Position numbers and translations under genes: made by a program
Source of the DNA: Sulfurihydrogenibium azorense Az-Fu1
Lineage (GTDB): Bacteria; Aquificota; Aquificia; Aquificales; Hydrogenothermaceae
NCBI RefSeq assembly: GCF_000021545.1
Contig: NC_012438.1
Span: 558,001-622,000, forward strand
DNA: 64,000 bases
Reading direction: 5' to 3'
In this document: positions 40,715 through 49,831 of the stretch, piece after piece
How positions within the stretch are numbered: the first letter of the stretch is position 1
Layout: every line of letters begins with the position of its first letter
Notes under the pieces: model-generated
Told to the model about the DNA's origin: nothing
The model's input: the letters and a program-made list of their open reading frames with translations, nothing else
The model's database searches: none

Positions 40715-41560
40715 TCACTCCGCTAAGTTTATAACATAAAACTCTGCTCTTCTGTTTGTAAATCTGTCTATCTCATTTTTATTTGAGACTATGTATTTAT
40801 CCTTTCCTACACCTTCTATTAATATTCTGTTTGGGTCTATACCCATCTTAACTAAATACTTTTTAACAGTTTCTGCCCTTTTTAAAGCCAATTTATCGTT
40901 GTAGGCTTTAGACCCTATGTTATCTGTATATCCTACAATTTTAACTTTAACATCAGGATGTGTTTTTAGATATCTTGCTACTACATTTAAATAAGGAAGG
41001 TACTCTTTTTTAATAGATACACTGTTAAGATAAAAGTGAACTCTTACAGGCTCTTCTAAGGCTTGCTTTTCTTTGACTTCTTTAATCTCGTTTTTTGTAA
41101 TAACATCTGATGGTTTCATTTCTTGAGGTTCTGTTGCTACTTTAACTTCTTTTTGTGCTTTATCAGGTATATTAGGGTTTAAACCAAGCTCTATCTCTTT
41201 ATAGCAAGGAATACCATCCCCATCTTTATCACTATTTATATTTTTCTCGATAACAGACAGTAAGTATTTTATCTTTACTGGATAATTTACAGTACTCACA
41301 CCTTCTATTTTCATACTCTTTTTAGTTTCTGATTTAAGTAAATAGGTTTCTACTTTTCCATTTTCCATCCTTTTTTCATCTTTTAAACTCTCAATATAAC
41401 TTTCAACTATACCTACTTCTGTAGGTGAACACTCAAGAGCATGTTTCTCTTTTAATATCTCTAACTTTTTTTCTATTTCTTCAAGGTTTAACTCAACATC
41501 AGCAAAAGAAGGAAAAGCTAAACAAGTTAACAGTCCTGTAATTAAAATTCCTTTTCTCAT
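40715..41560 (-). CDS. OmpA-family peptidoglycan-binding outer-membrane protein
   Basis: From ATG 41560, which follows AGGAGA, the product has 281 residues. It has a signal peptide (MRKGILITGLLTCLAFPSFA), a middle region with the calcium-binding-like DKDGDGIPCYKEIELGLNPN, and a C-terminal OmpA domain (HFYLNSVSIKKEYLPYLNVV, VKIVGYTDNIGSKAYNDKLA LKRAETVKKYL, NRRAEFYVI) that binds diaminopimelate in the wall. An ATG at 41605 would precede the signal with charged residues and is rejected. It overlaps the DUF4398 gene by 4 bases (ATGA). Confidence 0.9.
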   Translation of the reverse strand: MRKGILITGLLTCLAFPSFADVELNLEEIEKKLEILKEKHALECSPTEVGIVESYIESLKDEKRMENGKVETYLLKSETKKSMKIEGVSTVNYPVKIKYLLSVIEKNINSDKDGDGIPCYKEIELGLNPNIPDKAQKEVKVATEPQEMKPSDVITKNEIKEVKEKQALEEPVRVHFYLNSVSIKKEYLPYLNVVARYLKTHPDVKVKIVGYTDNIGSKAYNDKLALKRAETVKKYLVKMGIDPNRILIEGVGKDKYIVSNKNEIDRFTNRRAEFYVINLAE

Positions 41561-41850
41561 TTTGTCTCTCCTGTGTTTGTTTTTTCCAAGGCTTTTAACG
41601 ACCACTCAATTGATTTTTTAGCAGCTTCTATTGCATTTTCTGTTTGGAAGTCTGATGCTTGTTCTTTTGCTATGTTATAAAATCCAAGTGCTTTTCCATA
41701 TTCATACTGAGCTTTAATGTGGGCTCCTGATTCGTATGCTATCTTTAAAGCCTTCTGAGCTTCATCTAAGTACTCAGACATGGTTATATTTTTCTCTAAG
41801 GCAAAGCTAAACCCAAACATCACCATTAAAATTGCAATTACTTTTTTAGC
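41557..41850 (-). CDS. DUF4398-like exported helical protein
   Basis: From ATG 41850, which has TTAGGAG 7-8 bases before it, this is a 97-residue protein. After a signal sequence (MAKKVIAILMVMFGFSFA), the mature part is alpha-helical with DEAQKALKIAYESGAHIKAQ YEYGKALGFYNIAKEQASDF, a tetratricopeptide-like hairpin typical of DUF4398. These proteins usually accompany an OmpA-domain partner, as here. It is the first gene of the six-gene envelope operon 41850-37063. Confidence 0.72.
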   Translation of the reverse strand, partial: AKKVIAILMVMFGFSFALEKNITMSEYLDEAQKALKIAYESGAHIKAQYEYGKALGFYNIAKEQASDFQTENAIEAAKKSIEWSLKALEKTNTGETK

Positions 41851-41933
41851 CATTTCTCTAACTCCTAAATTTTTTATATATTTTTTCGGCAAAAGTTTAA
41901 AATATATTATACATTTCTTTTAGGAGGTTTTAT

Positions 41934-42347
41934 TTGAAAACCTATACAAAGTATTTAACTTTCAACACAAAAAATAGAAGAGAGTTGATAAAAATAACTA
42001 AAGATGTTTCACAAGCTGTAGAAGAATCTGGAGTTCAGGAGGGTTTATGCTTAGTTTCTGCTATGCATCTTACTGCATCTATAATTATTCAAGACGATGA
42101 AGAAGGACTCCACGAAGATATATGGAAGTGGTTAGAGAATCTTGCACCCTTTAAACCAGATTACAACCATCATAAAACTGGCGAAGACAACGCAGATGCT
42201 CACTTAAAAAATCTTCTTACACATCTTCAAGTAGTTTTGCCTATAACAAAGGGAAGACTTGACCTTGGTCCTTGGCAGGAAATATTTTATGCAGAGTATG
42301 ATGGACAAAGGCCTAAAAGAGTAATAATAAAGATTATAGGAGTGTAA
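41934..42347 (+). CDS. yjbQ: YjbQ/UPF0047 family protein
   Basis: The 137-residue cytoplasmic protein belongs to the YjbQ family. [37 protein letters not shown] and [20 protein letters not shown] hold the conserved His, Glu and Asn residues. The ending [30 protein letters not shown] is a hallmark. The E. coli and other homologues show weak thiamine-phosphate synthase activity; the true role is uncertain. The TTG start at 41934 follows TAGGAGG. The metH ATG lies directly after its stop codon. Confidence 0.9.
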   Translation: MKTYTKYLTFNTKNRRELIKITKDVSQAVEESGVQEGLCLVSAMHLTASIIIQDDEEGLHEDIWKWLENLAPFKPDYNHHKTGEDNADAHLKNLLTHLQVVLPITKGRLDLGPWQEIFYAEYDGQRPKRVIIKIIGV

Positions 42348-45300
42348 ATGGATTTAAGAAGTTTAATAAAAGAGAGAGTTTTAGTTATAGACGGTGCAAT
42401 GGGAACAATGATACAGTCCACCATTATCCCTATGTCTGCTTGGGATGGAAAAGTGGGCTGTAATGAAATTCTGAATATAACTGCACCTCAAATTATACAA
42501 AATATTCATGAGAAATACTTACAAGCCGGAGCTGATATTATAAAAACAAACACTTTTGGAGCATTACCTTGGGTACTTGAAGAATACGGTATCCCAGACA
42601 AAGCTTACGAATTGGCAAAGGCAGGTGCTTTACTTGTTAAACAGTTATGTGATAAATACTCAACAGCAGAAAAACCAAGATTTGTAGCAGGGTCTTTGGG
42701 ACCTGGAACAAAACTTCCTTCCCTTGGTCATATAGATTATGATACTATGTATGAAGGTTACAAAGTTGCAGCTTACGGGTTAATTGACGGTGGTGTAGAT
42801 GTTTTTCTTGTTGAAACCTGTCAAGACCCACTTCAGATAAAAGTCGCACTCCACGCTCTTAACGATGCTTCAAAAGAAAGACGAAAAGATATTCCTATTA
42901 TGGTTTCTGCAACTATAGAACTTACAGGAACGATGCTTATAGGTACAGACGCACAAACACTTGCAGCCATAATGGAACCTTTTGATATCCTTACTCTTGG
43001 TTTTAACTGTGGAACAGGGCCAGATCAAGTAGAACAACATCTGAGAAAATTATCTCAAGTATGGAAAGGGTATATATCAGTACATGCAAACGCTGGACTT
43101 CCAGAAAACAGAGGAGGACAGACTTACTATCCAATGAACGCTGAAGAGTTTGCAGAAAAAGAAAGTAAATTTTTAGACATTGATGGAGTTGCAATAGTAG
43201 GAGGATGTTGTGGAACAACTCCTTCACACATAAAAGCACTTTATGAAAAAGTAAAAGGTAAAAAGCCAAAAAAACCAGTAGGAAAACAACCAAAATCCCT
43301 TGCTTCACTGTTTATGACACAACCTTTAAAGCAAGATCCACCACCATTTTTAGTTGGAGAGAGGACAAACGCAACAGGTTCTAAACAATTTAGAGAGCTT
43401 CTATTGAAAGAAGATTATGACGGAATTTTGGCAATAGCCCAAGACCAAGTAAAATCAGGTTCTCATGCCCTTGATGTTTCTGTTAACTATGCAGGTAGAG
43501 ACGAGATAAAGGATATGAAAGAAGTAATAAGGCGTTTTAATGAAAAAATTCCTATACCTTTAATGGTTGACTCTACCCAACCAAAAGCTATAGAAGCTGG
43601 CCTAAAACACATAGGTGGAAAACCAATTATAAACTCAGCTAACTTAGAAGACTCTGAAGAAAAGTTTGACAAAATCTGTCAACTTGCAAAGAGATTTGGA
43701 ACTTCTTTAGTCCTTTTGGCAATAGATGAACAAGGTATGGCAAAAACAAAAGAGAGAAAGTTAGAAGTAGCAGAAAGAATGTATGAACGGGCAACAAAAG
43801 TCCATGGTTTAGATCCAGAAGATTTAGTTTTCGACTTACTTACATTTACAGTTGGAAGTGGAGATCAAGAGTATAGGGATGCAGCAGTTCAAACAATAGA
43901 AGCTATTAGAGAATTAAGGAAAAGACATCCAGAAGTTGGAGCTGTTCTTGGTATATCCAACGTGTCTTTTGGTCTTGATATGCATGCAAGAAAGTATCTT
44001 AACTCTGTTTTTCTGCACCATTGTGTAGAAGCTGGATTAACAATGGCTATAGTAAACCCAAAACATCTTATTCCATTTCATAAAATATCAGAAGAAGATA
44101 GGAAAGTATGTGAAAATCTTTTATTTAATGTTTGGGAAAATGGAAAAGACCCACTTTTTGAGTTTATTCATTATTTTTCAAAAAAGAAAGAAAGTATATT
44201 AAGTGAAGAAAGTAAAGACTTTAAAAATCTTCCGATAGAAGAAAAAATAAAAAAACTTCTAATAGATGGAGAGAAAGAAAAACTTATAAAAGCCGTAGAA
44301 GAAGCACGGCACAAGATACCACCAGAGAAGATTATCAATGAAATACTAATAGACGCTATGAAAATTGTAGGAGATCTTTTTGGTGAAGGAAAGATGCAAC
44401 TTCCTTTTGTTCTTCAATCAGCAGAGAGTATGAAAGCTGCAGTAGATTACCTAAATCAATTTTTACCAAAAACAACCAAAAAGAAAAAAACTACACTTGT
44501 ACTTGGTACAGTAAAAGGAGACGTTCACGATGTAGGAAAAAATCTTGTTGATATAATACTTACAAATAACGGCTTTAACGTTGTAAACCTTGGAATAAAG
44601 GTAGAACTTGAACAGTTTTTAAAAGCAGCTGAAGAGCATAAAGCAGATGCTATAGGAATGAGTGGTTTACTTGTAAAATCAACCCTTGAGATGAAAAACA
44701 ACCTTGAAGAAATGCAGAAAAGAGGAATAAAAATACCTGTTTTACTGGGAGGAGCCGCTTTAAACAAAAAGTTTGTAGATGAATACTGTAGACCTGTTTA
44801 CGATGGTCCTATATTTTACTGTAGAGATGCCTTTGATGGAATAGAGGCAATGACCAGAATAGAAAAAGGTATCTTTGATACAGACTTAGGCTATAAAGAA
44901 GAGGAAGAAACTCAAGTAAAAATAGAAGAAAAGTTAGAGATACCTCCTTTAAAAGATATAAAAATGCCCTCTATGGATGTTGTAGTACCAACTCCTCCTT
45001 TTTGGGGAAGAAAAGTATGGATACATCCAGACAGTCCTGAATATGAAGAAATAAGAGAACTTGCTTTTAGGTGGATAAATAAGGGAGCCCTTTTTAAGAG
45101 AGCTTGGGGATACACAAGAGGCGATAAATCGAGAGAAGAGTACGAAAAATTAAAAAAAGAGGAAATACTGCCGAACTTTGAAAGATTAAAAAAACTCTTA
45201 ATAGAAAACGATTTATTTAACCCGATAATTATATACGGATATTATCCTTGTAGGTCAGATTTTCCTATAAGATTAAAAAACAATGACAATAGAGAGTCAT

Positions 45301-45878
45301 CTCTACTTATCTTTCCTCCTTCAGAAGGTTGGAAAAGTGAGGAAGATGTAAACAGAGAACCATTAGAGAATATTTTAGATAGAGTTTACAAAAAAATAGA
45401 TTTTCCAAGGTCTTCAAAACCTCCTTACAGGTCCTTATCCGATTACTTCCACCATGATAGACACGATGTAGTTGCATTTACAGTGGTATCTGCAGGTAAA
45501 AAACTATCAGAATATGAAAATGAACTTTTTAAACAAGGTAAATATAAAGACTATCATCTTATACACGGTCTTGGAGTTGAACTGGCAGAAGCTTTAGCTG
45601 AAATAGTACACAAAAAAATCAGAATAGAACTTGGTATAGCAAAAGCAGAAGGAGAATCCTTGTACGATGTAAACTGGCAGATACGAAACTATCAAGGAGC
45701 GAGGTATTCTCCTGGTTATCCTGCATGTCCTGATTTAGCTATTAACGATATAATCTTTGATATACTAAAACCACAGGAATACGGAATAACACTTACAGAG
45801 AATCACCTTATAGTCCCAGAACAGTCCACAGATGCTATAGTAGTTTACCACCCTGAAGCAACATACTTTAGCGTTTAA
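42348..45878 (+). CDS. metH: cobalamin-dependent methionine synthase
   Basis: MetH moves a methyl group from methyltetrahydrofolate through cobalamin to homocysteine. The 1176-residue chain has four modules. The homocysteine domain has DGAMGTMIQ and the Zn site GGCCGTTPSHIKALYE. The folate domain has ERTNATGSKQFRELLL and MVDSTQPKAIEAGLKHIGGK. The cobalamin domain has KGDVHDVGKNLVDIIL with the cobalt-ligand His. The activation domain ends with RYSPGYPACPDLA, the AdoMet-binding element. The usual HTEK after ACPD is changed to LAIND, so reactivation may differ. No B12 riboswitch is visible upstream. Confidence 0.95.
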   Translation: MDLRSLIKERVLVIDGAMGTMIQSTIIPMSAWDGKVGCNEILNITAPQIIQNIHEKYLQAGADIIKTNTFGALPWVLEEYGIPDKAYELAKAGALLVKQLCDKYSTAEKPRFVAGSLGPGTKLPSLGHIDYDTMYEGYKVAAYGLIDGGVDVFLVETCQDPLQIKVALHALNDASKERRKDIPIMVSATIELTGTMLIGTDAQTLAAIMEPFDILTLGFNCGTGPDQVEQHLRKLSQVWKGYISVHANAGLPENRGGQTYYPMNAEEFAEKESKFLDIDGVAIVGGCCGTTPSHIKALYEKVKGKKPKKPVGKQPKSLASLFMTQPLKQDPPPFLVGERTNATGSKQFRELLLKEDYDGILAIAQDQVKSGSHALDVSVNYAGRDEIKDMKEVIRRFNEKIPIPLMVDSTQPKAIEAGLKHIGGKPIINSANLEDSEEKFDKICQLAKRFGTSLVLLAIDEQGMAKTKERKLEVAERMYERATKVHGLDPEDLVFDLLTFTVGSGDQEYRDAAVQTIEAIRELRKRHPEVGAVLGISNVSFGLDMHARKYLNSVFLHHCVEAGLTMAIVNPKHLIPFHKISEEDRKVCENLLFNVWENGKDPLFEFIHYFSKKKESILSEESKDFKNLPIEEKIKKLLIDGEKEKLIKAVEEARHKIPPEKIINEILIDAMKIVGDLFGEGKMQLPFVLQSAESMKAAVDYLNQFLPKTTKKKKTTLVLGTVKGDVHDVGKNLVDIILTNNGFNVVNLGIKVELEQFLKAAEEHKADAIGMSGLLVKSTLEMKNNLEEMQKRGIKIPVLLGGAALNKKFVDEYCRPVYDGPIFYCRDAFDGIEAMTRIEKGIFDTDLGYKEEEETQVKIEEKLEIPPLKDIKMPSMDVVVPTPPFWGRKVWIHPDSPEYEEIRELAFRWINKGALFKRAWGYTRGDKSREEYEKLKKEEILPNFERLKKLLIENDLFNPIIIYGYYPCRSDFPIRLKNNDNRESSLLIFPPSEGWKSEEDVNREPLENILDRVYKKIDFPRSSKPPYRSLSDYFHHDRHDVVAFTVVSAGKKLSEYENELFKQGKYKDYHLIHGLGVELAEALAEIVHKKIRIELGIAKAEGESLYDVNWQIRNYQGARYSPGYPACPDLAINDIIFDILKPQEYGITLTENHLIVPEQSTDAIVVYHPEATYFSV

Positions 45879-45920
45879 TTTAAAATTAGCATATATTAAA
45901 AGGAGAACAAAAGTTTTAAG

Positions 45921-46841
45921 ATGGATACTATGTATAAGTACATATTTGGACCTGTTTTATCAAGAAGGTTTGGTTTATCTCTCGGGATAGACCTTTCTCC
46001 CGAGAAAAAAAGTTGCAACTTTGACTGTCTCTACTGTGAACTTGAAAAAGCAAGACCTATTGATAAGATAGAAAACCAGCCAGACCCAGATGATATTGTA
46101 AAAGAAGTTCACGACTATCTTTCCAAAAATCACTATCCTGACGTTATTACAACAACAGCAAACGGAGAGCCTACTCTTTACACCAGATTAAACGAGCTTA
46201 TAGATAAGTTAAATAAGATAAAAGGTTCGTCAAAAACTTTAATTTTATCAAACGGTAGCACAATAAATAACCCTACAGTAAGAGAAGCTCTTAAAAAGTT
46301 TGATATAGTAAAGCTGTCTTTAGATGCAGCAGACCAAAAAACTTTTGAGAAAATAGACAGACCATTAAAAGGAATAAAGATAGATGATATTATTAAAGGA
46401 ATGATATCTTTTAGAAAAGAGTACAAAGGAAGTCTTGTTTTAGAAGTTCTTGTAGTAAAACATATTAACGATAAAAAAGAAGTAATAGAAAAGATAGTAG
46501 AAGCTGCAAAAAAGATAAATCCAGATAGGATAGATATATCTACGGTGGATAGACCTCCTGCTTACAGAGTTTTTCCAGTAGACAATCAAACCCTTTACGA
46601 GATTGCTAAAATGTTTGAAGGTTTAAACGTAAACGTTGCAACAAGAAAATCAGGGGGATCGGTTCAAAAAGTTCACTTAGATAAAGAAGATATCATAAAA
46701 ACATTTAAAAATAGAGCATACACTGAAAGCGATATAGAAACATTGTTTGACGATGAAACAAAGAAAAATATATTAGATTTACTGTCCCAAAATCAGCTTA
46801 AATTCTACACCGTAGCTAATCTAAAATTTATCAAAGCATAA
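45921..46841 (+). CDS. radical SAM protein (COG0731-like)
   Basis: The 306-residue protein opens with YKYIFGPVLSRRFGLSLGID LSPEKKSCNFDCLYCELEKA, where the three Cys of C-x3-C-x2-C bind the SAM [4Fe-4S] cluster. TTTANGEPTLYTRL and LSLDAADQKTFEKIDRPLKG are further radical SAM barrel elements. A C-terminal tail of about 70 residues ends in a winged-helix-like segment. The COG0731 group includes proteins of unknown substrate. The start is ATG 45921 or 45930; both follow AAAGGAG, spaced unusually far away for either. Confidence 0.85.
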   Translation: MDTMYKYIFGPVLSRRFGLSLGIDLSPEKKSCNFDCLYCELEKARPIDKIENQPDPDDIVKEVHDYLSKNHYPDVITTTANGEPTLYTRLNELIDKLNKIKGSSKTLILSNGSTINNPTVREALKKFDIVKLSLDAADQKTFEKIDRPLKGIKIDDIIKGMISFRKEYKGSLVLEVLVVKHINDKKEVIEKIVEAAKKINPDRIDISTVDRPPAYRVFPVDNQTLYEIAKMFEGLNVNVATRKSGGSVQKVHLDKEDIIKTFKNRAYTESDIETLFDDETKKNILDLLSQNQLKFYTVANLKFIKA

Positions 46842-46915
46842 TAACATCTTAAAAAGACAAAATCTAAATGTGTTAAAATATTTTAAAAGTATTTTAAAAA
46901 TCTTGGAGAAATATT

Positions 46916-47815
46916 ATGACATTTCAAGATATTATACTGTCATTACAAAGGTTCTGGGTAGAGAAGGGATGTATCTTATGGCAACCTTACGATATAGAAG
47001 TTGGAGCTGGAACGATGAACCCGGCTACTTTCTTAAGGGTATTAGGACCAGAGCCTTGGAATGTTTGTTATGTAGAGCCTTCAAGAAGACCTAAAGACGG
47101 AAGATACGGAGAAAATCCAAATAGATTACAACATTACTACCAGTTTCAAGTTATCTTAAAGCCAGCTCCAGAAAACCCTCAAGAGTTGTACTTAGAAAGT
47201 TTAACCCATCTTGGAATAGACCTTACAAAACACGATATTAGATTTGTAGAAGATGACTGGGAAAGTCCAACTCTTGGAGCTTGGGGGCTTGGATGGGAAG
47301 TTTGGCTCGATGGAATGGAGATAACCCAGTTTACTTACTTTCAACAGGCAGGCAGTTTAGACCTCCCCCAAATTAGTGTAGAGATAACCTATGGTCTTGA
47401 AAGGATAGCAACCTACCTTCAAAAAGTTGACAGTGTTTACGATATAATCTGGAGTGAAGGACTTACTTACGGAGATATCTATAAAGAAGCAGAAAGACAG
47501 TGGTCTATCCATAACTTTGAAGTTGTAGATATTGACTTTTTATATAAAACTTTTGATATGTATGAAGACCAAGGCTATAAACTAATAGAGAAAAACCTTC
47601 CAATACCAGCTTACGACTATGCTTTAAAATGTTCCCACACTTTCAACCTTCTTGATGCAAGGGGAGCTCTATCTGTAAACGAAAGGGCAAGGTACATAGC
47701 AAGGGTCAGAAACCTTGCAAAAGAGTGTGCAAAAGCCTTTGTATCCCACAGAGAAGAACTTGGATACCCTTTAATAAAAAAGTCAAGGAGTAGTAATGAA
47801 AACGTATCTACTTGA
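46916..47815 (+). CDS. glyQ: glycyl-tRNA synthetase alpha subunit
   Basis: The 299-residue alpha subunit of the tetrameric bacterial glycyl-tRNA synthetase. It contains class II aminoacylation motifs: [60 protein letters not shown], then [40 protein letters not shown]. The length is standard. Its end overlaps glyS by 20 bases, which keeps the subunits in equal amounts. Confidence 0.96.
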   Translation: MTFQDIILSLQRFWVEKGCILWQPYDIEVGAGTMNPATFLRVLGPEPWNVCYVEPSRRPKDGRYGENPNRLQHYYQFQVILKPAPENPQELYLESLTHLGIDLTKHDIRFVEDDWESPTLGAWGLGWEVWLDGMEITQFTYFQQAGSLDLPQISVEITYGLERIATYLQKVDSVYDIIWSEGLTYGDIYKEAERQWSIHNFEVVDIDFLYKTFDMYEDQGYKLIEKNLPIPAYDYALKCSHTFNLLDARGALSVNERARYIARVRNLAKECAKAFVSHREELGYPLIKKSRSSNENVST

Positions 47816-49829
47816 AATTGGCTGTGAAGAATTACCTCCAAAGGTAATTCTAACATATAAAGACTTTTTAAAACAGTATGTGGAAGAGTCTTTTAAAGAG
47901 TTTTTTGAGTACGACTCTCCAGATAACATAAAAGTTTTTGCAACTCCAAGAAGATTGGCAGTTTTAATTAAAAACCTAAGAGAAAAGCAACCACCAAAAC
48001 AGCAAGTGATACTCGGGCCTCCTTACAAAGTAGCAGTTGACCAAGAAGGTAAATTTACAAAAGCGGCTCTATCCTTTGCCCAAAAGAACAACATTCCCCT
48101 TGAAAATCTTCAAAAAATCCAAAACGAAAAAGGGGAATACTTAGGAGCTGTAATACTACAAGAAGGTAAAGATTTAAAACACCACATAATGGAAGTTATT
48201 CCTACTTTATTTAAAAGTTTTCCACAGCTAAAATCTATGGTTTGGAACGACTCAGGATATAGATTCCCAAGACCAATAAGATGGGTAGTCTCCCTCTTAG
48301 ATGATGAGGTTATTCCATTTTCTGTAGCAGGTGTGAATGCAGACAGATATACCCATCTTCACAGATTTATGACAGCTCCCGTTGGAAGAGGAGAGAAAAA
48401 ACAGATAAACCATAGCAATGAGTATGAAGAGATAACAAAACTTGGATTTATAATAGCAAACTTTGAAGACAGGAAAAATGCAATAAAAACCCAGTATGAA
48501 GGTTTTGCAAGGTCTTTAGACGCTCAAATCATAGAAGACCAAGACCTTTTAGATGAGATAACCTGTTTAACAGAATTCCCAGTAGGGATAGTAGGAGATT
48601 TTTCTCCAGAGTATCTTATCTTGCCAGATGAAGTTATTATAACAGTTTGTAAACATCACCAAAGATACTTAAACTTTAAAAAAGATGGAAAACTAATTCC
48701 AAAATTCTTAGCCTTCTCAAACGTGGCCGTGAAAGATAGGGACGTTATAAAAAACGGCTACGAAAAAGTTTTAAAAGCAAGACTTGAAGATGCACTATTT
48801 TTCTACAAAGAAGATTTAAAACAAAAACTTGAAGATAACGTAGAAAAGTTAAAAGGTATTCAATTCCACGAAAAGTTAGGATCTCTCTACGATAAAGTGA
48901 TAAGAAACTTAGATCTTGCAAAAATTATAGCTAAAGAGATAGGATACACAGATGAGACTAAAATAGAGAGAGCTGTTTTACTTTCTAAAGCAGACTTACT
49001 TACAAATATGGTTAAAGAGTTTGATGAATTACAAGGAATAATGGGAATGTACTATGCATTAAAACAGGGGGAAGACCGAGAAGTTGCAAAAGCTATATAC
49101 GAACATTACCTGCCAAAAACAGCAGATGATGACCTTCCACAAACAACACTTGGAACGATCCTAGCCCTTGCAGATAAAATAGATACAGTTGTATCATTCT
49201 TTAGTATAGGTGAAATACCAAAAGCTTCAGCAGACCCATTTGCAGTTAGAAGAAACGCAATAGGCATTGTTAGATTGTTAGTTGAAAAAGAGATAGATAT
49301 AGACTTGTCAAAAATTATAAAAGATGAAAAAGTTTTAGACTTTCTCCTTGGAAGACTTGAAAGCTATCTGCAAAGTAAAGGTTATAGAACAGATATTATA
49401 AACGCTGTCCTTTCTTTAAAGGATGCGAATCTTTATAGAAACTACCTAAAAGTTAAAGCTCTAACTAAAATAATAAACTTACCTGATTATGAAAGTGTTA
49501 TCCAAGTGTTTAAACGAGTTGGTAATATAATTCCAGAAGGTTTTACTGGATGCGTAGATCAAACACTACTGGAAAATCCTTATGAAAAGCAGCTTTACGA
49601 TAAAGTGTCAGTTGTAAAAGATGAATATTTAAAGTTAATTGAAAGTAAAGACTACGAAGGGGCTCTTGGAAAGCTGATAGAATTAAAGCCATATATAGAT
49701 AAATTTTTTGATAACGTTATGATAATGGTAGAAGATGAAAAGATAAAACAAAATAGGTTATCCCTTTTAAAACAGATAAACGATTTATTTAGATACTTAG
49801 GAGACTTTACAAAAATAGTAGGAGGTTGA
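47796..49829 (+). CDS. glyS: glycyl-tRNA synthetase beta subunit
   Basis: The 677-residue beta subunit that binds tRNA and completes the glycylation enzyme. [18 protein letters not shown] is the family start, [14 protein letters not shown] and [20 protein letters not shown] follow, and [20 protein letters not shown] lies in the HD-like region. The C-terminal DALR-like domain ends with [22 protein letters not shown]. The ribosome site AAGGAG sits within glyQ. ppsA follows at once. Confidence 0.96.
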   Translation: MKTYLLEIGCEELPPKVILTYKDFLKQYVEESFKEFFEYDSPDNIKVFATPRRLAVLIKNLREKQPPKQQVILGPPYKVAVDQEGKFTKAALSFAQKNNIPLENLQKIQNEKGEYLGAVILQEGKDLKHHIMEVIPTLFKSFPQLKSMVWNDSGYRFPRPIRWVVSLLDDEVIPFSVAGVNADRYTHLHRFMTAPVGRGEKKQINHSNEYEEITKLGFIIANFEDRKNAIKTQYEGFARSLDAQIIEDQDLLDEITCLTEFPVGIVGDFSPEYLILPDEVIITVCKHHQRYLNFKKDGKLIPKFLAFSNVAVKDRDVIKNGYEKVLKARLEDALFFYKEDLKQKLEDNVEKLKGIQFHEKLGSLYDKVIRNLDLAKIIAKEIGYTDETKIERAVLLSKADLLTNMVKEFDELQGIMGMYYALKQGEDREVAKAIYEHYLPKTADDDLPQTTLGTILALADKIDTVVSFFSIGEIPKASADPFAVRRNAIGIVRLLVEKEIDIDLSKIIKDEKVLDFLLGRLESYLQSKGYRTDIINAVLSLKDANLYRNYLKVKALTKIINLPDYESVIQVFKRVGNIIPEGFTGCVDQTLLENPYEKQLYDKVSVVKDEYLKLIESKDYEGALGKLIELKPYIDKFFDNVMIMVEDEKIKQNRLSLLKQINDLFRYLGDFTKIVGG

Positions 49830-49831
49830 TT

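Noticed and set aside
41893-42347. cobalamin riboswitch ahead of the yjbQ-metH pair
   Set aside because: The leader is only about 40 bases and has no B12-box-like sequence.
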